From the NCBI RefSeq assembly GCF_000521865.1, contig NZ_JAME01000019.1, positions 1-64,000 on the forward strand: a stretch of DNA of 64,000 bases, in the 5' to 3' direction. Shown piece by piece: positions 23,462-33,900 of this stretch; position 1 is the first letter of the stretch, and every line of letters begins with the position of its first letter. The position numbers were made by a program, and so were the translations under genes. Source of the DNA: Roseivivax isoporae LMG 25204. Its GTDB lineage: Bacteria; Pseudomonadota; Alphaproteobacteria; Rhodobacterales; Rhodobacteraceae. The notes beneath the pieces are model-generated. The model did no database searches. It had not been told where the DNA came from and worked only from the letters and a program-made list of their open reading frames with translations.

Positions 23462-24331
23462 ATGCGGCATGACGGGCTGAAGGCGTTCCTGCGGGGCGCG
23501 CGCGGCGCCCTCGAGGGCGGCCCGGTGGCGCTGGTCTTCGCCGAGGACGGGGTCGAGATCGACACGACGCTCCGGCACCACCGGCAGACGGGATTCGCGA
23601 CGGTCGCGGCGTTCATGTCGCCCCATTTCGACCTCGCGCCCGACGTGGCGGAGGTCGTACACCGCGTCGACTACGACATGACGGTCGAGAACGCGGCCAT
23701 CCATGCCGTCAACGCGGTGATCGCGGCCGCGCCCGGGACGTGGCTCTACTACTGCTACAACGCGGAATACCTGTTCTATCCCTATTGCGAGACGCGCACC
23801 GTGTCGGAACTTCTCGCGTTCCACGCCGAGGAACGGCGCGATGCGATGCTGACCTACGTGATCGACCTCTATGCCGACGACCTCGCGCGGCACCCGGACG
23901 CCGTGTCGCTCGACCGCGCCTGCCTCGACCGGGCGGGATATTACGCGCTGGCGCGGCCCGATCCCTCCAACCACAACCACCCCAAGGAACGGCAGCTCGA
24001 CTTCTTCGGGGGATTGCGCTGGCGGTTCGAGGAACACGTGCCGCCCGACCGGCGCAAGATCGACCGGATCGCGCTGTTCCGCGCGCGGCCGGGGCTCAGG
24101 CTGCGCCCCGACCACACGTTTTCCGACGAGGAATACAACACCTATGCCTGCCCGTGGCACAACAACCTGACCGCGGCCATCGCGTCCTTCCGGACCGCCA
24201 AGGCGCTCAGGCGCAACCCGGGCTCAGCCTGCGACATCCACAGCTTCACCTGGCACAATTCGGCACCCTTCGAATGGCACTCGCGCCAGCTGCTGGATCT
24301 CGGCCTGATGGAGCCCGGGCAATGGTTCTGA
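23462..24331 (+). CDS. Conserved glycosyltransferase-like protein
   Basis: 289 residues. I recall close relatives in Rhodobacteraceae annotated as family 2 glycosyltransferases; the expected start of a GT-A fold is only loosely seen ([20 protein letters not shown], later [20 protein letters not shown]). Distinct motifs include [40 protein letters not shown] and a C-terminal [20 protein letters not shown]. No signal or membrane helix. It is transcribed divergently from miaB across about 130 bases. Sugar donor and acceptor unknown; the family call is tentative. Confidence 0.55.
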   Translation: MRHDGLKAFLRGARGALEGGPVALVFAEDGVEIDTTLRHHRQTGFATVAAFMSPHFDLAPDVAEVVHRVDYDMTVENAAIHAVNAVIAAAPGTWLYYCYNAEYLFYPYCETRTVSELLAFHAEERRDAMLTYVIDLYADDLARHPDAVSLDRACLDRAGYYALARPDPSNHNHPKERQLDFFGGLRWRFEEHVPPDRRKIDRIALFRARPGLRLRPDHTFSDEEYNTYACPWHNNLTAAIASFRTAKALRRNPGSACDIHSFTWHNSAPFEWHSRQLLDLGLMEPGQWF

Positions 24332-24341
24332 CGGGCGTGGC

Positions 24342-25016
24342 TCAGTCGAAGCTTTCCATGACGATGTCGTCCTCGGGCACGCCGATGGCCTTCAACGCCG
24401 CCTCCACGTCCTCGAGCATCTCGTCGGGCCCGCAGACGTAGACCTTGCCCTTGCCCGGCGTGATCCTCGAGCGCAGGTAGTCCTCGTCGGGCTGCGGGCC
24501 GGACAGCGGGCTCTGCGGCTCCTCGGTCACGATGAAGTCGCAGGTGAGGCCCGGCATCTTCTCGAACGTGTCGCGCAGGATGATGTCGGCCTCGGTCTTG
24601 TTGGCGAAGATCAGCGTGGAGCCGCCCAGCGTGCCGGTTTCGTCGAGCCGCGCCTTGAGGATCGAGATGAACGGCGTGACGCCCGCGCCGCCGGCGATGA
24701 ACCAGCCCGGCCCCTTGTCCTGGATGGCTCCCCAGGGATCGTCCACGATCACCGTGTCGCCCGGCACCATCTCGGCGATGCGCTTGGTTACGCCGTCATG
24801 GTCCGGATAGGACTTGATGACGAATTCGAGCGTTCCGTCCTCGGGCAGGCAGGTGAAGGTGAAGGGGCGCTTCTCGTCGCGCCAGCCGTCGCGGTCGAGC
24901 GCGAGGTCCACCGCCTGCCCCGGCCGGAAGGAAAAGCCCTCGGGCCGGTCGAAGACCAGGTGGTTGGTGTCGTGGGTGACGGGCGAGATCGATTGCAGCG
25001 TCAGGGTGTGCGTCAT
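24342..25016 (-). CDS. Ferredoxin/flavodoxin-NADP reductase family oxidoreductase
   Basis: 224 residues. The FAD-binding beta-barrel has RPFTFTCLPED (R-x-F-T/S motif for flavin) and the NADP domain has GWFIAGGAGVTPFISIL followed by VYVCGPDEMLEDVEAAL. Size suits a plain FNR-like reductase without an iron-sulfur domain, so it probably passes electrons between NAD(P)H and a separate protein partner. AGGA precedes the ATG at 25016. It lies after fabI on the same strand with 89 bases between, which hold GC-rich short palindromes. Confidence 0.85.
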   Translation of the reverse strand: MTHTLTLQSISPVTHDTNHLVFDRPEGFSFRPGQAVDLALDRDGWRDEKRPFTFTCLPEDGTLEFVIKSYPDHDGVTKRIAEMVPGDTVIVDDPWGAIQDKGPGWFIAGGAGVTPFISILKARLDETGTLGGSTLIFANKTEADIILRDTFEKMPGLTCDFIVTEEPQSPLSGPQPDEDYLRSRITPGKGKVYVCGPDEMLEDVEAALKAIGVPEDDIVMESFD

Positions 25017-25105
25017 GCCGGGAGGTCCTTTCGGTCGTTCCGGCTTCAACATCTACCCCGCGGACGCGGTTCCGCGACGGGGCGCCGCAGCGGGCGCCGC
25101 GCGGA

Positions 25106-25894
<789 letters not shown>

Positions 25895-25938
25895 GTGCAG
25901 ATCGTCCTGTCCTTGCGGCACGCGCCGCCTGTCCCGCC

Positions 25939-27168
25939 TCAGGCCGCGTAGCGGCTGAGCAGCATCGACCCGTTGGTCCCGCCGAAGCCGAACGAGTTCG
26001 TCATGATCGTGTCGAGGCCCGCGCCTTCGACCAGTGCCGTGGCGATCTCCTCGGGGCGCAGCGCGGGGTCGAGCGTCTCGACGTTGATCGACGGCGCGAT
26101 GAAGTCGTGCTCGAGCATCAGGAGGCAGTAGATCGCTTCCTGCGCGCCGGCAGCGCCCTGGCTGTGGCCGGTCATCGACTTGGTCGAGGAGACCGGCGGC
26201 GTGTGGCCCTCGCCGAAGACGCGCCGCAGCGCCTCGATCTCGCCCACGTCGCCCACCGGCGTCGAGGTGCCGTGCGCGTTCACGTAGCCCACGCTCCGCT
26301 CGTTGCCGAGCGTCCCGATCGCGAGCCGCATGGCCCGCTCGCCGCCCTCGCCCGAGGGCGCGACCATGTCGTGGCCGTCCGACGTCGCGCCGTAGCCCGT
26401 AATCTCGGCGTAGATCGTCGCGCCACGCGCCTTGGCGTGTTCGAGTTCCTCGAGCACAAGCATGCCGCCGCCGCCCGAGATCACGAACCCGTCGCGGCCG
26501 GCGTCGAAGGCGCGGCTCGCCGTCGCGGGCGCGTCGTTGTACTTGGAGGACATCGCGCCCATCGCGTCGAAGAGGCACGACAGCGTCCAGTCGAGCTCCT
26601 CGCCGCCGCCGGCGAACATCACGTCCTGCTTGCCGAGCATGATCTGTTCGGCCGCGTTGCCGATGCAGTGCAGCGAGGTCGAGCAGGCCGAGGTGATCGA
26701 GTAGTTGATGCCCTTGATGCGGAACGCCGTGGCGAGGTTCGCAGAGATGGTCGAGGACATGCATTTCGGCACGGCGAGCGGCCCGATGCGCTTGGGCGAG
26801 CCCGAGTTCAGCACCGTCTGGTGCGCCGCGAACATCGCCGAGGTCGACGGCCCGCCCGAGCCGGCAATGAGGCCGGTGCGCGGGTTCACGATGTCGCTCT
26901 CCTCGAGCCCCGCCTCGGCGATGGCCTGGCGCAGCGCGATGTAGGCATAGGCCGCGCCCGGCCCCATGAAGCGGAGGGTCCGCTTCTCGACATGCTCGGC
27001 CAGATCGATCCGGATGTCGCCCGCGACGCGGCTGCGGAATCCCCGCTCGGCCATCTCGTCGTTGGCGCTTATTCCCGAGCGCCCCGCCTTCAGCGAGGCG
27101 AGAACTTCGGATGTGTCGTTCCCGATGGACGAGACGATCCCCCGCCCGGTGACCACAACGCGGCGCAT
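25939..27168 (-). CDS. fabB: Beta-ketoacyl-ACP synthase I
   Basis: 409 residues. FabB condenses malonyl-ACP with acyl chains and is needed for unsaturated fatty acids. The Cys-His-His triad is present: TSACSTSLH (Cys near 159), [11 protein letters not shown] and the Lys/His pair in [21 protein letters not shown] stands before the ATG. It lies between fabA and fabI; the fabA-fabB pairing marks the anaerobic route to unsaturated fatty acids. Confidence 0.97.
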   Translation of the reverse strand: MRRVVVTGRGIVSSIGNDTSEVLASLKAGRSGISANDEMAERGFRSRVAGDIRIDLAEHVEKRTLRFMGPGAAYAYIALRQAIAEAGLEESDIVNPRTGLIAGSGGPSTSAMFAAHQTVLNSGSPKRIGPLAVPKCMSSTISANLATAFRIKGINYSITSACSTSLHCIGNAAEQIMLGKQDVMFAGGGEELDWTLSCLFDAMGAMSSKYNDAPATASRAFDAGRDGFVISGGGGMLVLEELEHAKARGATIYAEITGYGATSDGHDMVAPSGEGGERAMRLAIGTLGNERSVGYVNAHGTSTPVGDVGEIEALRRVFGEGHTPPVSSTKSMTGHSQGAAGAQEAIYCLLMLEHDFIAPSINVETLDPALRPEEIATALVEGAGLDTIMTNSFGFGGTNGSMLLSRYAA

Positions 27169-27198
27169 CGCGCCCTCCTTCCTCGGAATGGCCGACTC

Positions 27199-27708
27199 TC
27201 AGCTTTCCGAGAGCGCGACCTTCATGTCCTTGACCTGATAGATGGTCTCGCCGTCGGCTTCCACCCGTCCGTCGGCGACACCCATGGTCAGGCGGCGCGT
27301 CTGCACCGCCTTGGTGAAATCCACGAAATAGCGCAGGAGCTTGCGGTCCGGACGGACCATGCCCGTCAGCTTCACCTCTCCCACGCCCAGAGCGTAGCCC
27401 CGCCCCTGCCAGCCGCGCCAGCCCAGGTTGAATCCGGTCAGCTGCCACAGGCCGTCGAGCCCGAGGCATCCGGGCATGATCGGGTTGCCCGGGAAATGGC
27501 ACTCGAAGAACCAGAGGTCCGGGGTGATGTCGAACTCGGCCACCACGTGGCCCTTGCCGTGCGGACCGCCGTCACCGGAGATGTCCGTGATCCGGTCCAT
27601 CATCAGCATGGGTGGTTCGGGCAGCTGCGCGTTGCCGGGGCCGAAGAGCTCTCCGCGCGCGCATTTCAGAAGATCGTCCTTGTCGAAGGCGGTCGGGTAA
27701 TCGGCCAT
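27199..27708 (-). CDS. fabA: 3-hydroxydecanoyl-ACP dehydratase/isomerase
   Basis: 169 residues. FabA dehydrates 3-hydroxydecanoyl-ACP and isomerises the product, opening the unsaturated branch. The catalytic His is in [15 protein letters not shown] and the Asp follows in [13 protein letters not shown]. First gene of the fabA-fabB-fabI unit and divergent from irr, an arrangement common in alphaproteobacteria. The frame is open further upstream but [14 protein letters not shown] is the family start. Confidence 0.97.
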   Translation of the reverse strand: MADYPTAFDKDDLLKCARGELFGPGNAQLPEPPMLMMDRITDISGDGGPHGKGHVVAEFDITPDLWFFECHFPGNPIMPGCLGLDGLWQLTGFNLGWRGWQGRGYALGVGEVKLTGMVRPDRKLLRYFVDFTKAVQTRRLTMGVADGRVEADGETIYQVKDMKVALSES

Positions 27709-27818
27709 GTACGAGCGGGCGCCTCGGGGTGCGTCTGTTTCGGTCCGGGCCGGTCTATCACCGCGTTCTCCCCCCTTGCAAGCCTCCCGGACAGCGTGTG
27801 CGTCGCGGCACCGTGCGG

Positions 27819-27857
27819 GGAATTCGTTTGAATTCCGGGTGGGTCGCGTCCTATATA
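27819..27857. promoter_or_regulatory. Promoter of irr with overlapping palindrome
   Basis: GGAATTC (27819-27825) and GAATTCC (27830-27836) are perfect inverted arms around GTTT. They overlap TTGAAT (27828-27833), which with TATATA (27852-27857) at 18-base spacing makes a good sigma-70 promoter reading toward irr. The palindrome could be an operator for Irr itself or another regulator; it is not the classical TTTAGAA-N-TTCTAAA iron-control element. Confidence 0.5.
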
Positions 27858-27895
27858 TCCGGACGTGGGCAAGCGACGAGAGGCAAGCCACGACG

Positions 27896-28312
27896 ATGAC
27901 ACCTGATGCAGTGGAACGGGGATCGGGCTGGCTGGGCCAGGCCGGACTGCGCCCGACGCGCCAGCGTGTCGCCTTGGCGGCACTCCTGGTCGGTGACGGC
28001 CAGAACCGTCACGTGACCGCCGAGAGCCTGTTCGACGCCGCCAAGCGCAACGGCGAGAAGGTGTCGCTCGCGACCGTCTACAACACCCTGCGGGCCTTCT
28101 GCGATGCGGGGCTGATGCAGGAAGTGACCGTCGACGGCTCCAAGAGCTATTTCGACACCAATGTCCACGACCACCCGCATTTCTACTGGGAAGAGGATGG
28201 CCGGCTGACCGACGCGCCGGCCGACCAGCTCCAGATCGCCCGCCTGCCCGACGCCCCGCACGGCGCCGAGATCGCGAGCGTTGACGTGGTGATCCGCCTG
28301 CGCCGCCGCTGA
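27896..28312 (+). CDS. irr: Fur-family iron response regulator Irr
   Basis: 138 residues. Irr senses heme and controls iron and heme genes in alphaproteobacteria. The winged helix reads [18 protein letters not shown] and [23 protein letters not shown], followed by the Irr-type His cluster [14 protein letters not shown] in place of Fur's full metal set; it lacks the CxxC of Fur. The N-terminal heme-regulatory GCP motif of Bradyrhizobium Irr is absent, as is usual outside that genus. Divergent from fabA. Confidence 0.93.
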   Translation: MTPDAVERGSGWLGQAGLRPTRQRVALAALLVGDGQNRHVTAESLFDAAKRNGEKVSLATVYNTLRAFCDAGLMQEVTVDGSKSYFDTNVHDHPHFYWEEDGRLTDAPADQLQIARLPDAPHGAEIASVDVVIRLRRR

Positions 28313-28337
28313 GCCGCGGCCCCCGATTCTCGGAAAG

Positions 28338-28423
28338 TGGTACCCGCGGCCGGACTCGAACCGGCACGGCGCTGTGGCCTAGGGATTTTAAGTCCCCTGT
28401 GTCTACCGTTCCACCACGCGGGC
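28338..28423 (-). tRNA. tRNA-Leu (anticodon TAA), CCA encoded
   Basis: Minus strand, 86 bases, with a long variable arm as in class II tRNAs. Acceptor strands GCCCGCG and CGCGGGT pair (G.U at the end), followed by A and CCA. The anticodon loop contains CTTAAAA, anticodon TAA for leucine, and the T arm GGTTCGAGTCC. Confidence 0.95.
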
Positions 28424-28472
28424 GCGCGGCGACCATAGCGGCGGCGCCGGCCGAGGAAAAGGCGGGGACGGC

Positions 28473-29018
28473 TCAGAGTTCGGTCTCGGGACTGTTCTTC
28501 AGCATGTGACGTTCCGACAGCCACGGATTGAGAGCCAGGGCGCGGCGCAGGACGATCCGGGCCTCGGCGTCGCGGCCGAGCCCGAAGAGCGTCAGTGCCT
28601 TGCCCGACAGCGCTGCCACGTGCCGCGGCGCCCGCTCGAGCGCGGCGTCGAGATCCGGCAGCGCGGTCGCGTAATCCTGTCGCAGGAAGTTCACGAAGGC
28701 GCGCTGGTTGTAGCCCTCGGCGTAGTCCGGGCAGTACGACACCAGCCGGTCGAAGGCGTCGAGCGCGCCGAGCAGGTCGAAGGCCCGGCGCGCCTGCATT
28801 CCGCGGTCGAGCAGGTCCTGCGCGGTCTCGTCCGGCGCGTCGGCCCAGTAGGCCCACATCTCGTTGGCGATCTCGCGCGCCGCCATCTCGGTCTCGGCGG
28901 CCTGCACGCGGGCGAAGAGCGCGTCGAGCGCCGCCGCGTGATCGGGCGGCGGCGGACACTCGGCCCGCAGCGCGGTCGCGGTGACAAGAGCCAGCAGGGT
29001 CGCGGGAACGAGGCGCAT
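28473..29018 (-). CDS. Secreted TPR-repeat protein
   Basis: 181 residues. A signal peptide ([17 protein letters not shown]) precedes a short domain with two cysteines and then tandem TPR helices: [55 protein letters not shown] and [21 protein letters not shown]. TPRs mediate protein binding, here probably in the periplasm. ATG at 29018 marks the signal peptide start. It is followed by tRNA-Leu and lies after putR on the same strand. Partner unknown. Confidence 0.83.
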   Translation of the reverse strand: MRLVPATLLALVTATALRAECPPPPDHAAALDALFARVQAAETEMAAREIANEMWAYWADAPDETAQDLLDRGMQARRAFDLLGALDAFDRLVSYCPDYAEGYNQRAFVNFLRQDYATALPDLDAALERAPRHVAALSGKALTLFGLGRDAEARIVLRRALALNPWLSERHMLKNSPETEL

Positions 29019-29050
29019 GGTCGGATGAGAGGCCCGGACATGCCGCTCGG

Positions 29051-29527
29051 TCAAGTCACGTCGGCGAGACCGTCCTCCTTGACCGCCTGCATCGCGACAT
29101 AGGTGGAGGTCGAGGAGATGTGCGGCAGGGTCGAGATGTGGTCCGCCAGCACCTGCCGGTAGCTGCGCATGTCCTGCGTGCGCACCTTGAGGAGGTAGTC
29201 GAAATTTCCCGCGATGAGATGCGCCTGCTCGATCTCCGGTATCCGCGCGACGGCGGCGTTGAAAGCCGCGAGCGCCTCTTCCCGCGTGTCGGACAGCCGC
29301 ACCTCGACGAAGGCGACGTGGTCGAGGCCCAGCCGGATCGGATCGAGGATCGCGCGGTAGCCGCGGATGGCGCCCAGGTCCTCGAGCCGGCGCAGCCGGG
29401 CCTGCGTCGGCGATTTCGACAGGCCGATTCGCCGCGCGAGCTCGGTGATCGAGATGCGCCCGTCCTCGGCGAGTGTCGTCAGAATCGCCCGGTCGAAACG
29501 GTCGAGGTCAAGAATGTCGGTCTGCAT
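29051..29527 (-). CDS. putR: Lrp/AsnC-family regulator of proline use
   Basis: 158 residues. An N-terminal helix-turn-helix ([26 protein letters not shown]) is followed by the RAM ligand domain ([19 protein letters not shown] and [22 protein letters not shown]). Divergent from putA across 105 bases; in Rhodobacter and relatives the Lrp-type gene next to putA activates it in response to proline, so the symbol follows context and family. A perfect palindrome in the gap is its likely site. Confidence 0.88.
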   Translation of the reverse strand: MQTDILDLDRFDRAILTTLAEDGRISITELARRIGLSKSPTQARLRRLEDLGAIRGYRAILDPIRLGLDHVAFVEVRLSDTREEALAAFNAAVARIPEIEQAHLIAGNFDYLLKVRTQDMRSYRQVLADHISTLPHISSTSTYVAMQAVKEDGLADVT

Positions 29528-29598
29528 CGCCTCTCAACCAGATTTCAGGCGGATCGACCGAAAAGCACCCCCTGTTCGGGAGGAAGCACTGCCGATCT

Positions 29599-29615
29599 TG
29601 CGCTAGACTAGCGCA
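29599..29615. promoter_or_regulatory. Palindrome upstream of putA, candidate PutR operator
   Basis: TGCGCTAG-A-CTAGCGCA is an exact inverted repeat around one central base, ending 17 bases before the putA start and just ahead of its GGAGG. In the putR/putA divergent region it is the only strong symmetric site. Position this close to the start suggests autoregulation of putA or a post-initiation role; PutR binding is inferred. Confidence 0.55.
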
Positions 29616-29632
29616 TCTTTCCGGAGGACACC

Positions 29633-32600
29633 ATGCCCAGAGACATCGCATCCGACCTGCGCCAGACGATCGACGCCCTGACCTACGCGGACGAGGCCAA
29701 GTGCGTGGCCGACCTGCGGGGTCACGCCGCGCTGGACGAGGCCGACCGCGCGGCGATCTCGACACGCGCGGCGGGCTACGTGCGCGACATCCGCGGCAGC
29801 GCGAAACCCGGGCTGATGGAGGTCTTCCTCGCCGAGTACGGCCTGACCACCGACGAGGGCATCGCGCTCATGTGCCTTGCCGAGGCGCTGCTGCGCGTGC
29901 CGGATGCCGAGACCATCGACGCGCTGATCGAGGACAAGATCGCGCCCTCCGACTGGGGCCGGCACATGGGCCACTCGGCCTCGCCGCTGGTGAACGCCTC
30001 GACCTGGGCACTGATGCTGACGGGCAACGTGCTCAAGGACCGCGACCCGGGCATCGCGTCGCACCTGCGCGGCGCCATCAAGCGCATGGGCGAGCCGGTG
30101 ATCCGCCGTGCCGTGGGCCAGGCCATGCGCGTCATGGGCCAGCAATTCGTGCTGGGCGAAACGATCGACGGCGCGATGAAGCGCGCGGCCAAGATGGAGG
30201 CCAAGGGCTACACCTATTCCTACGACATGCTGGGCGAGGCCGCGCGCACCGAGGCCGACGCGCGCCGCTACCACCTGTCCTATTCCCGTGCGATCAACGC
30301 GATCTCCGAGGCGGCGAAGGCCAGGACCACCCGCGACAATCCCGGCATCTCGGTCAAGCTGTCGGCGCTGTCGCCCCGCTATGACGAGCTGCAGCGCGAC
30401 GTCGTGATGGACAGCGTCGTGCCGCGGCTCCGGACGCTCTGCCAGCTCGCGCGGTCCGCGGGCATCGGCCTCAACATCGACGCGGAAGAGGCCGACCGGC
30501 TGGCGATCTCGCTCGACGTCATCGAGGAGGTACTGTCCGAGCCCTCGCTCAAGGGCTGGGACGGCTTCGGCGTGGTGGTGCAGGCCTACGGCAAGCGGGC
30601 AGGCGCGGTGCTCGACTGGCTGCACGACCTCGCCACCCGGCTCGACCGCCGGATCATGGTCCGGCTCGTCAAGGGCGCCTACTGGGACACCGAGATCAAG
30701 CGCGCGCAGGTGGCGGGGCTCGAGAGCTTTCCGGTCTTCACCTCGAAGGCCGCGTCGGACGTGAGCTACATCGCCAACGCGCGGAAGCTCCTGCAGATGA
30801 CCGACAGGATCTACCCGCAGTTCGCCACCCACAACGCGCACACCGCGGCCGCCGTGCTGCATATGGCCGAGGCGCTTGAGACGCCCAAGGAAGCGTGGGA
30901 ATTCCAGCGCCTGCACGGCATGGGCGAGACGCTCTACGACATCCTGATGAGGAAGGAAGGCATCCGCTGCCGCATCTACGCGCCCGTGGGCGCGCACCGC
31001 GACCTGCTGGCCTACCTCGTGCGGCGGCTCCTGGAAAATGGCGCGAACTCGTCCTTCGTGAACCAGATCGTCGACGAGAACGTGCCGCCCGAGACCGTCG
31101 CGGCGGATCCGTTCGACAGGGTCAGCGACAGCGGCCTGACCACCGGGCCCGACCTCTTCCGCCCCGAACGGGCCAATTCCCGCGGATGGGACCTGCGTCA
31201 CCGTCCGACGCTCGCCGCCATCGAGGAGGCCCGCGGCGCCTATGCGCACCACCGCTGGGAGGCCGCGCCGATCCTCGCCGCCGAGGCCGAGGCCGGCGAC
31301 ACCGAGGAGGTGCGCAACCCGGCCCGTCCCCGCGACACCGTCGGCACCGTGACATGGGCCGCGCCCGGCACCGTCGCCGCGGCGGCAGAGGCCGCGCGCA
31401 CCTGGGACGCAACCCCCGAGGAACGCGCGCGCGTGCTCAACCGCGCCGCGGATCTCTACGAGGCCAATTACGGCGAGATCTTCGCGATCCTGCACCGCGA
31501 GGCTGGCAAGTCGCTGATGGACGCGGTGGCCGAGCTGCGCGAGGCGGTCGACTTCCTGCGCTACTACGCGGCGCGCACCGCGGGCGATCCGCCGGTCGGA
31601 ACCTTCGCCTGCATCAGCCCGTGGAACTTCCCCCTCGCCATCTTCACCGGGCAGATCTCGGCCGCGCTCGCGACCGGGAACGCGGTCCTCGCCAAGCCCG
31701 CGGAGCAGACGCCGCTCGTCGCCTGGCGGGCAACGCAGCTCCTGCACGAGGCCGGCGTGCCGCGGACCGCGCTGCAGCTCCTGCCGGGTGCGGGCGAGGT
31801 CGGCGCGGCGCTGACCGCGGCCCCGGCGGTGGGCGGCGTGGCCTTCACCGGCTCGACCGAGACCGCGCAGGTCATCCACCGCGCCATGGCCGAGAACCTC
31901 GCACCCGGCGCGCCGCTCATCGCCGAGACCGGCGGGCTGAACGCCATGATCGTCGATTCGACCGCCCTGCCCGAACAGGCCGTCGCGGCGATCGTCGAAA
32001 GCGCGTTCCAGTCCGCGGGACAGCGCTGCTCGGCGCTGCGCTGCCTCTACGTGCAGGAAGACATCGCCGAGGACTTCCTCGAGATGCTGACCGGCGCCAT
32101 GGACGCGCTGCGCATCGGCAAGCCGTGGGACCTGACCACCGACGTCGGCCCCGTCATCGACGCCGAGGCCAAGGCGAACATCGCCGGCTACATCGACGCC
32201 GCGTCCGAGGCGGGCCGCGTGGTCAAGACCTGCGACACTCCCGACCAGGGGCATTTCGTGGCCCCCACGCTCATCCGGGTGAAGGGCATCGCGGATCTCG
32301 AGCGCGAGATATTCGGCCCGGTGCTGCACGTCGCGACCTTCAAGGCCGACCAGATCGACCGGGTGATCGACGCGGTGAACGCCACGGGCTACGGGCTGAC
32401 CTTCGGCCTGATGACCCGGATCGACGACCGCGTGCAGCACGTCTCCGAACGCATCGAGGCCGGCAACGTCTACGTGAACCGCAACCAGATCGGGGCGATC
32501 GTGGGCTCGCAGCCCTTCGGCGGCGAGGGCCTGTCGGGCACCGGTCCGAAAGCGGGCGGCCCCACCTACCTCGAGCGCTTCCGCGCGCATCCCGCCGACG

Positions 32601-33070
32601 CGCCGTCGGGCGACTGGGACCGCGACGCCGATATCGGCGCGCTCGGCCGCGCGGTTGCCGGCGCCGCGAGGCCGGCCGACACCCGCAGGACCGAGCTGCC
32701 CGGGCCCACGGGCGAATCGAACGTGCTGTCGACCCATCCGCGCCCGCCCGTGCTCTGTCTCGGGCCCGGGCGGCAAGCGGCCGAGGCGCAGGTCGCGGCG
32801 ATCGCGGCGCTGGGCGGCGTGGGCGTCGCGGCCGAAGGCCATGTCGCGCCCGAGGCGCTGAGCACGCTCGACGGGTTCTCGGCGGCGCTCTGGTGGGGCG
32901 ACGCGGAACGCGGCCGCGCCTATCGCCAGGCGCTGTCGCGTCGCGGCGGGCCGATCCGCCCGCTGGTGACCGGCATGCCCGACGCGGGCCATGCCCGCCT
33001 CGAACGGCATGTCTGCGTCGACACCACGGCAGCGGGCGGCAACGCCAAGCTCCTGAGCGGCATGTCCTGA
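29633..33070 (+). CDS. putA: Bifunctional proline dehydrogenase / P5C dehydrogenase
   Basis: 1145 residues. PutA oxidises proline to glutamate in two steps. No N-terminal DNA-binding ribbon is present, so control falls to PutR. The proline dehydrogenase barrel (about 150-470) shows GISVKLSALSPRY, INIDAEEADR-like NIDAEEADR and MVRLVKGAYWDTEIKR. The aldehyde dehydrogenase part shows FACISPWNFPLAIFTGQ, FTGSTETAQ, catalytic Glu in IAETGG (near 764) and Cys in GQRCSAL (near 799). A C-terminal extension after residue 1010 is typical of longer PutAs. GGAGG precedes the ATG. A long open antisense frame exists here but is a GC-driven shadow. Confidence 0.97.
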   Translation: MPRDIASDLRQTIDALTYADEAKCVADLRGHAALDEADRAAISTRAAGYVRDIRGSAKPGLMEVFLAEYGLTTDEGIALMCLAEALLRVPDAETIDALIEDKIAPSDWGRHMGHSASPLVNASTWALMLTGNVLKDRDPGIASHLRGAIKRMGEPVIRRAVGQAMRVMGQQFVLGETIDGAMKRAAKMEAKGYTYSYDMLGEAARTEADARRYHLSYSRAINAISEAAKARTTRDNPGISVKLSALSPRYDELQRDVVMDSVVPRLRTLCQLARSAGIGLNIDAEEADRLAISLDVIEEVLSEPSLKGWDGFGVVVQAYGKRAGAVLDWLHDLATRLDRRIMVRLVKGAYWDTEIKRAQVAGLESFPVFTSKAASDVSYIANARKLLQMTDRIYPQFATHNAHTAAAVLHMAEALETPKEAWEFQRLHGMGETLYDILMRKEGIRCRIYAPVGAHRDLLAYLVRRLLENGANSSFVNQIVDENVPPETVAADPFDRVSDSGLTTGPDLFRPERANSRGWDLRHRPTLAAIEEARGAYAHHRWEAAPILAAEAEAGDTEEVRNPARPRDTVGTVTWAAPGTVAAAAEAARTWDATPEERARVLNRAADLYEANYGEIFAILHREAGKSLMDAVAELREAVDFLRYYAARTAGDPPVGTFACISPWNFPLAIFTGQISAALATGNAVLAKPAEQTPLVAWRATQLLHEAGVPRTALQLLPGAGEVGAALTAAPAVGGVAFTGSTETAQVIHRAMAENLAPGAPLIAETGGLNAMIVDSTALPEQAVAAIVESAFQSAGQRCSALRCLYVQEDIAEDFLEMLTGAMDALRIGKPWDLTTDVGPVIDAEAKANIAGYIDAASEAGRVVKTCDTPDQGHFVAPTLIRVKGIADLEREIFGPVLHVATFKADQIDRVIDAVNATGYGLTFGLMTRIDDRVQHVSERIEAGNVYVNRNQIGAIVGSQPFGGEGLSGTGPKAGGPTYLERFRAHPADAPSGDWDRDADIGALGRAVAGAARPADTRRTELPGPTGESNVLSTHPRPPVLCLGPGRQAAEAQVAAIAALGGVGVAAEGHVAPEALSTLDGFSAALWWGDAERGRAYRQALSRRGGPIRPLVTGMPDAGHARLERHVCVDTTAAGGNAKLLSGMS

Positions 33071-33078
33071 CCGCCGGC

Positions 33079-33107
33079 GCGGCGCGGGGCCCGCATCCCC
33101 GCGCCGC
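33079..33107 (+). terminator. Strong GC hairpin after putA
   Basis: GCGGCGCGGGG (33079-33089) pairs perfectly with CCCCGCGCCGC (33097-33107) around a seven-base loop, nine bases after the putA stop. No T-run follows. Likely transcription end of putA. Confidence 0.55.
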
Positions 33108-33153
33108 GCACGGCCGCTTGACGCGGGCCCCCGCCGCGCACAGCTTGGCGGTC

Positions 33154-33900
33154 ATGTTTCCCATCCGCGATCACAACCCGTCGGGGCGGACGCCCGTCGT
33201 CACCTACCTGCTGATCGCGGCGAATGTCCTGGTCTTTCTCAACTATTTCAGCCTTTTCCAGAACGACCTCGCGCTCGGGCGGTTCTTCTGGGACTGGGCG
33301 CTGATCCCGGCGCGCATGAGCGCGGGCGAGGGCTATTCCGGCCTCGTCACGTCGATGTTCCTGCACGGCGGGATCCTGCACCTGGCCGGCAACATGCTGT
33401 TCCTCTTCATCTTCGGCGACAATGTCGAGGACGAGATGGGCCACCTGCCCTTTCTCGGCTTCTACGTGGCGAGCGGCGTCGGCGCGGGGCTCGCGCAGTT
33501 CCTGACCGCGCCGTTCAGCCAGGTGCCCATGGTCGGCGCATCGGGCGCCATCGCGGGCGTCATGGGCGCCTACCTGCTGATGTTCCCGCGCGCCCGGGTC
33601 GACATCCTCGTGATCCTGATCATCATCTTCCGCATCGTGACGATCCCCGCCTGGATCATGCTGGCGCTCTGGCTCGCCTTCCAGGTCTTCGGCGGCTTCG
33701 GCACGCCCGCGGACGAGGGCGGCGTCGCCTACTGGGCGCATGTGGGCGGCTTCGTGCTGGGCGCGGCCCTCTGCGTACCGCTCTGGCTCCGGCGCGGCGG
33801 GCCGGCCTTCTGGGCCCGCTCGCACGGCACGCCGCCCCATCCCGCCGCGCGCTACCGGATCGCGCGCACCAACGTTCCGAGGGTAAGGAGACGACGATGA
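33154..33900 (+). CDS. Rhomboid-family intramembrane serine protease
   Basis: 248 residues with six or so transmembrane helices, the first VVTYLLIAANVLVFLNYF. The active site shows the catalytic Ser in VGASGAIAGVMGAY and His in WAHVGGFVLG; HGGILHLAGNMLFLFIFG is the conserved helix 2. Rhomboids cut membrane proteins inside the bilayer. Substrate unknown. The stop overlaps the start of the GFA gene (ATGA), so the two are coupled. Ribosome site is weak. Confidence 0.92.
   Translation: MFPIRDHNPSGRTPVVTYLLIAANVLVFLNYFSLFQNDLALGRFFWDWALIPARMSAGEGYSGLVTSMFLHGGILHLAGNMLFLFIFGDNVEDEMGHLPFLGFYVASGVGAGLAQFLTAPFSQVPMVGASGAIAGVMGAYLLMFPRARVDILVILIIIFRIVTIPAWIMLALWLAFQVFGGFGTPADEGGVAYWAHVGGFVLGAALCVPLWLRRGGPAFWARSHGTPPHPAARYRIARTNVPRVRRRR

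Noticed and set aside
29603-33010. Open minus-strand frame of over 1100 codons opposite putA
   Set aside because: GC-rich codon bias of putA keeps the antisense frame open. Its translation is rich in Arg, His, Gly and Val with no family motif, while the plus strand is an unmistakable PutA.
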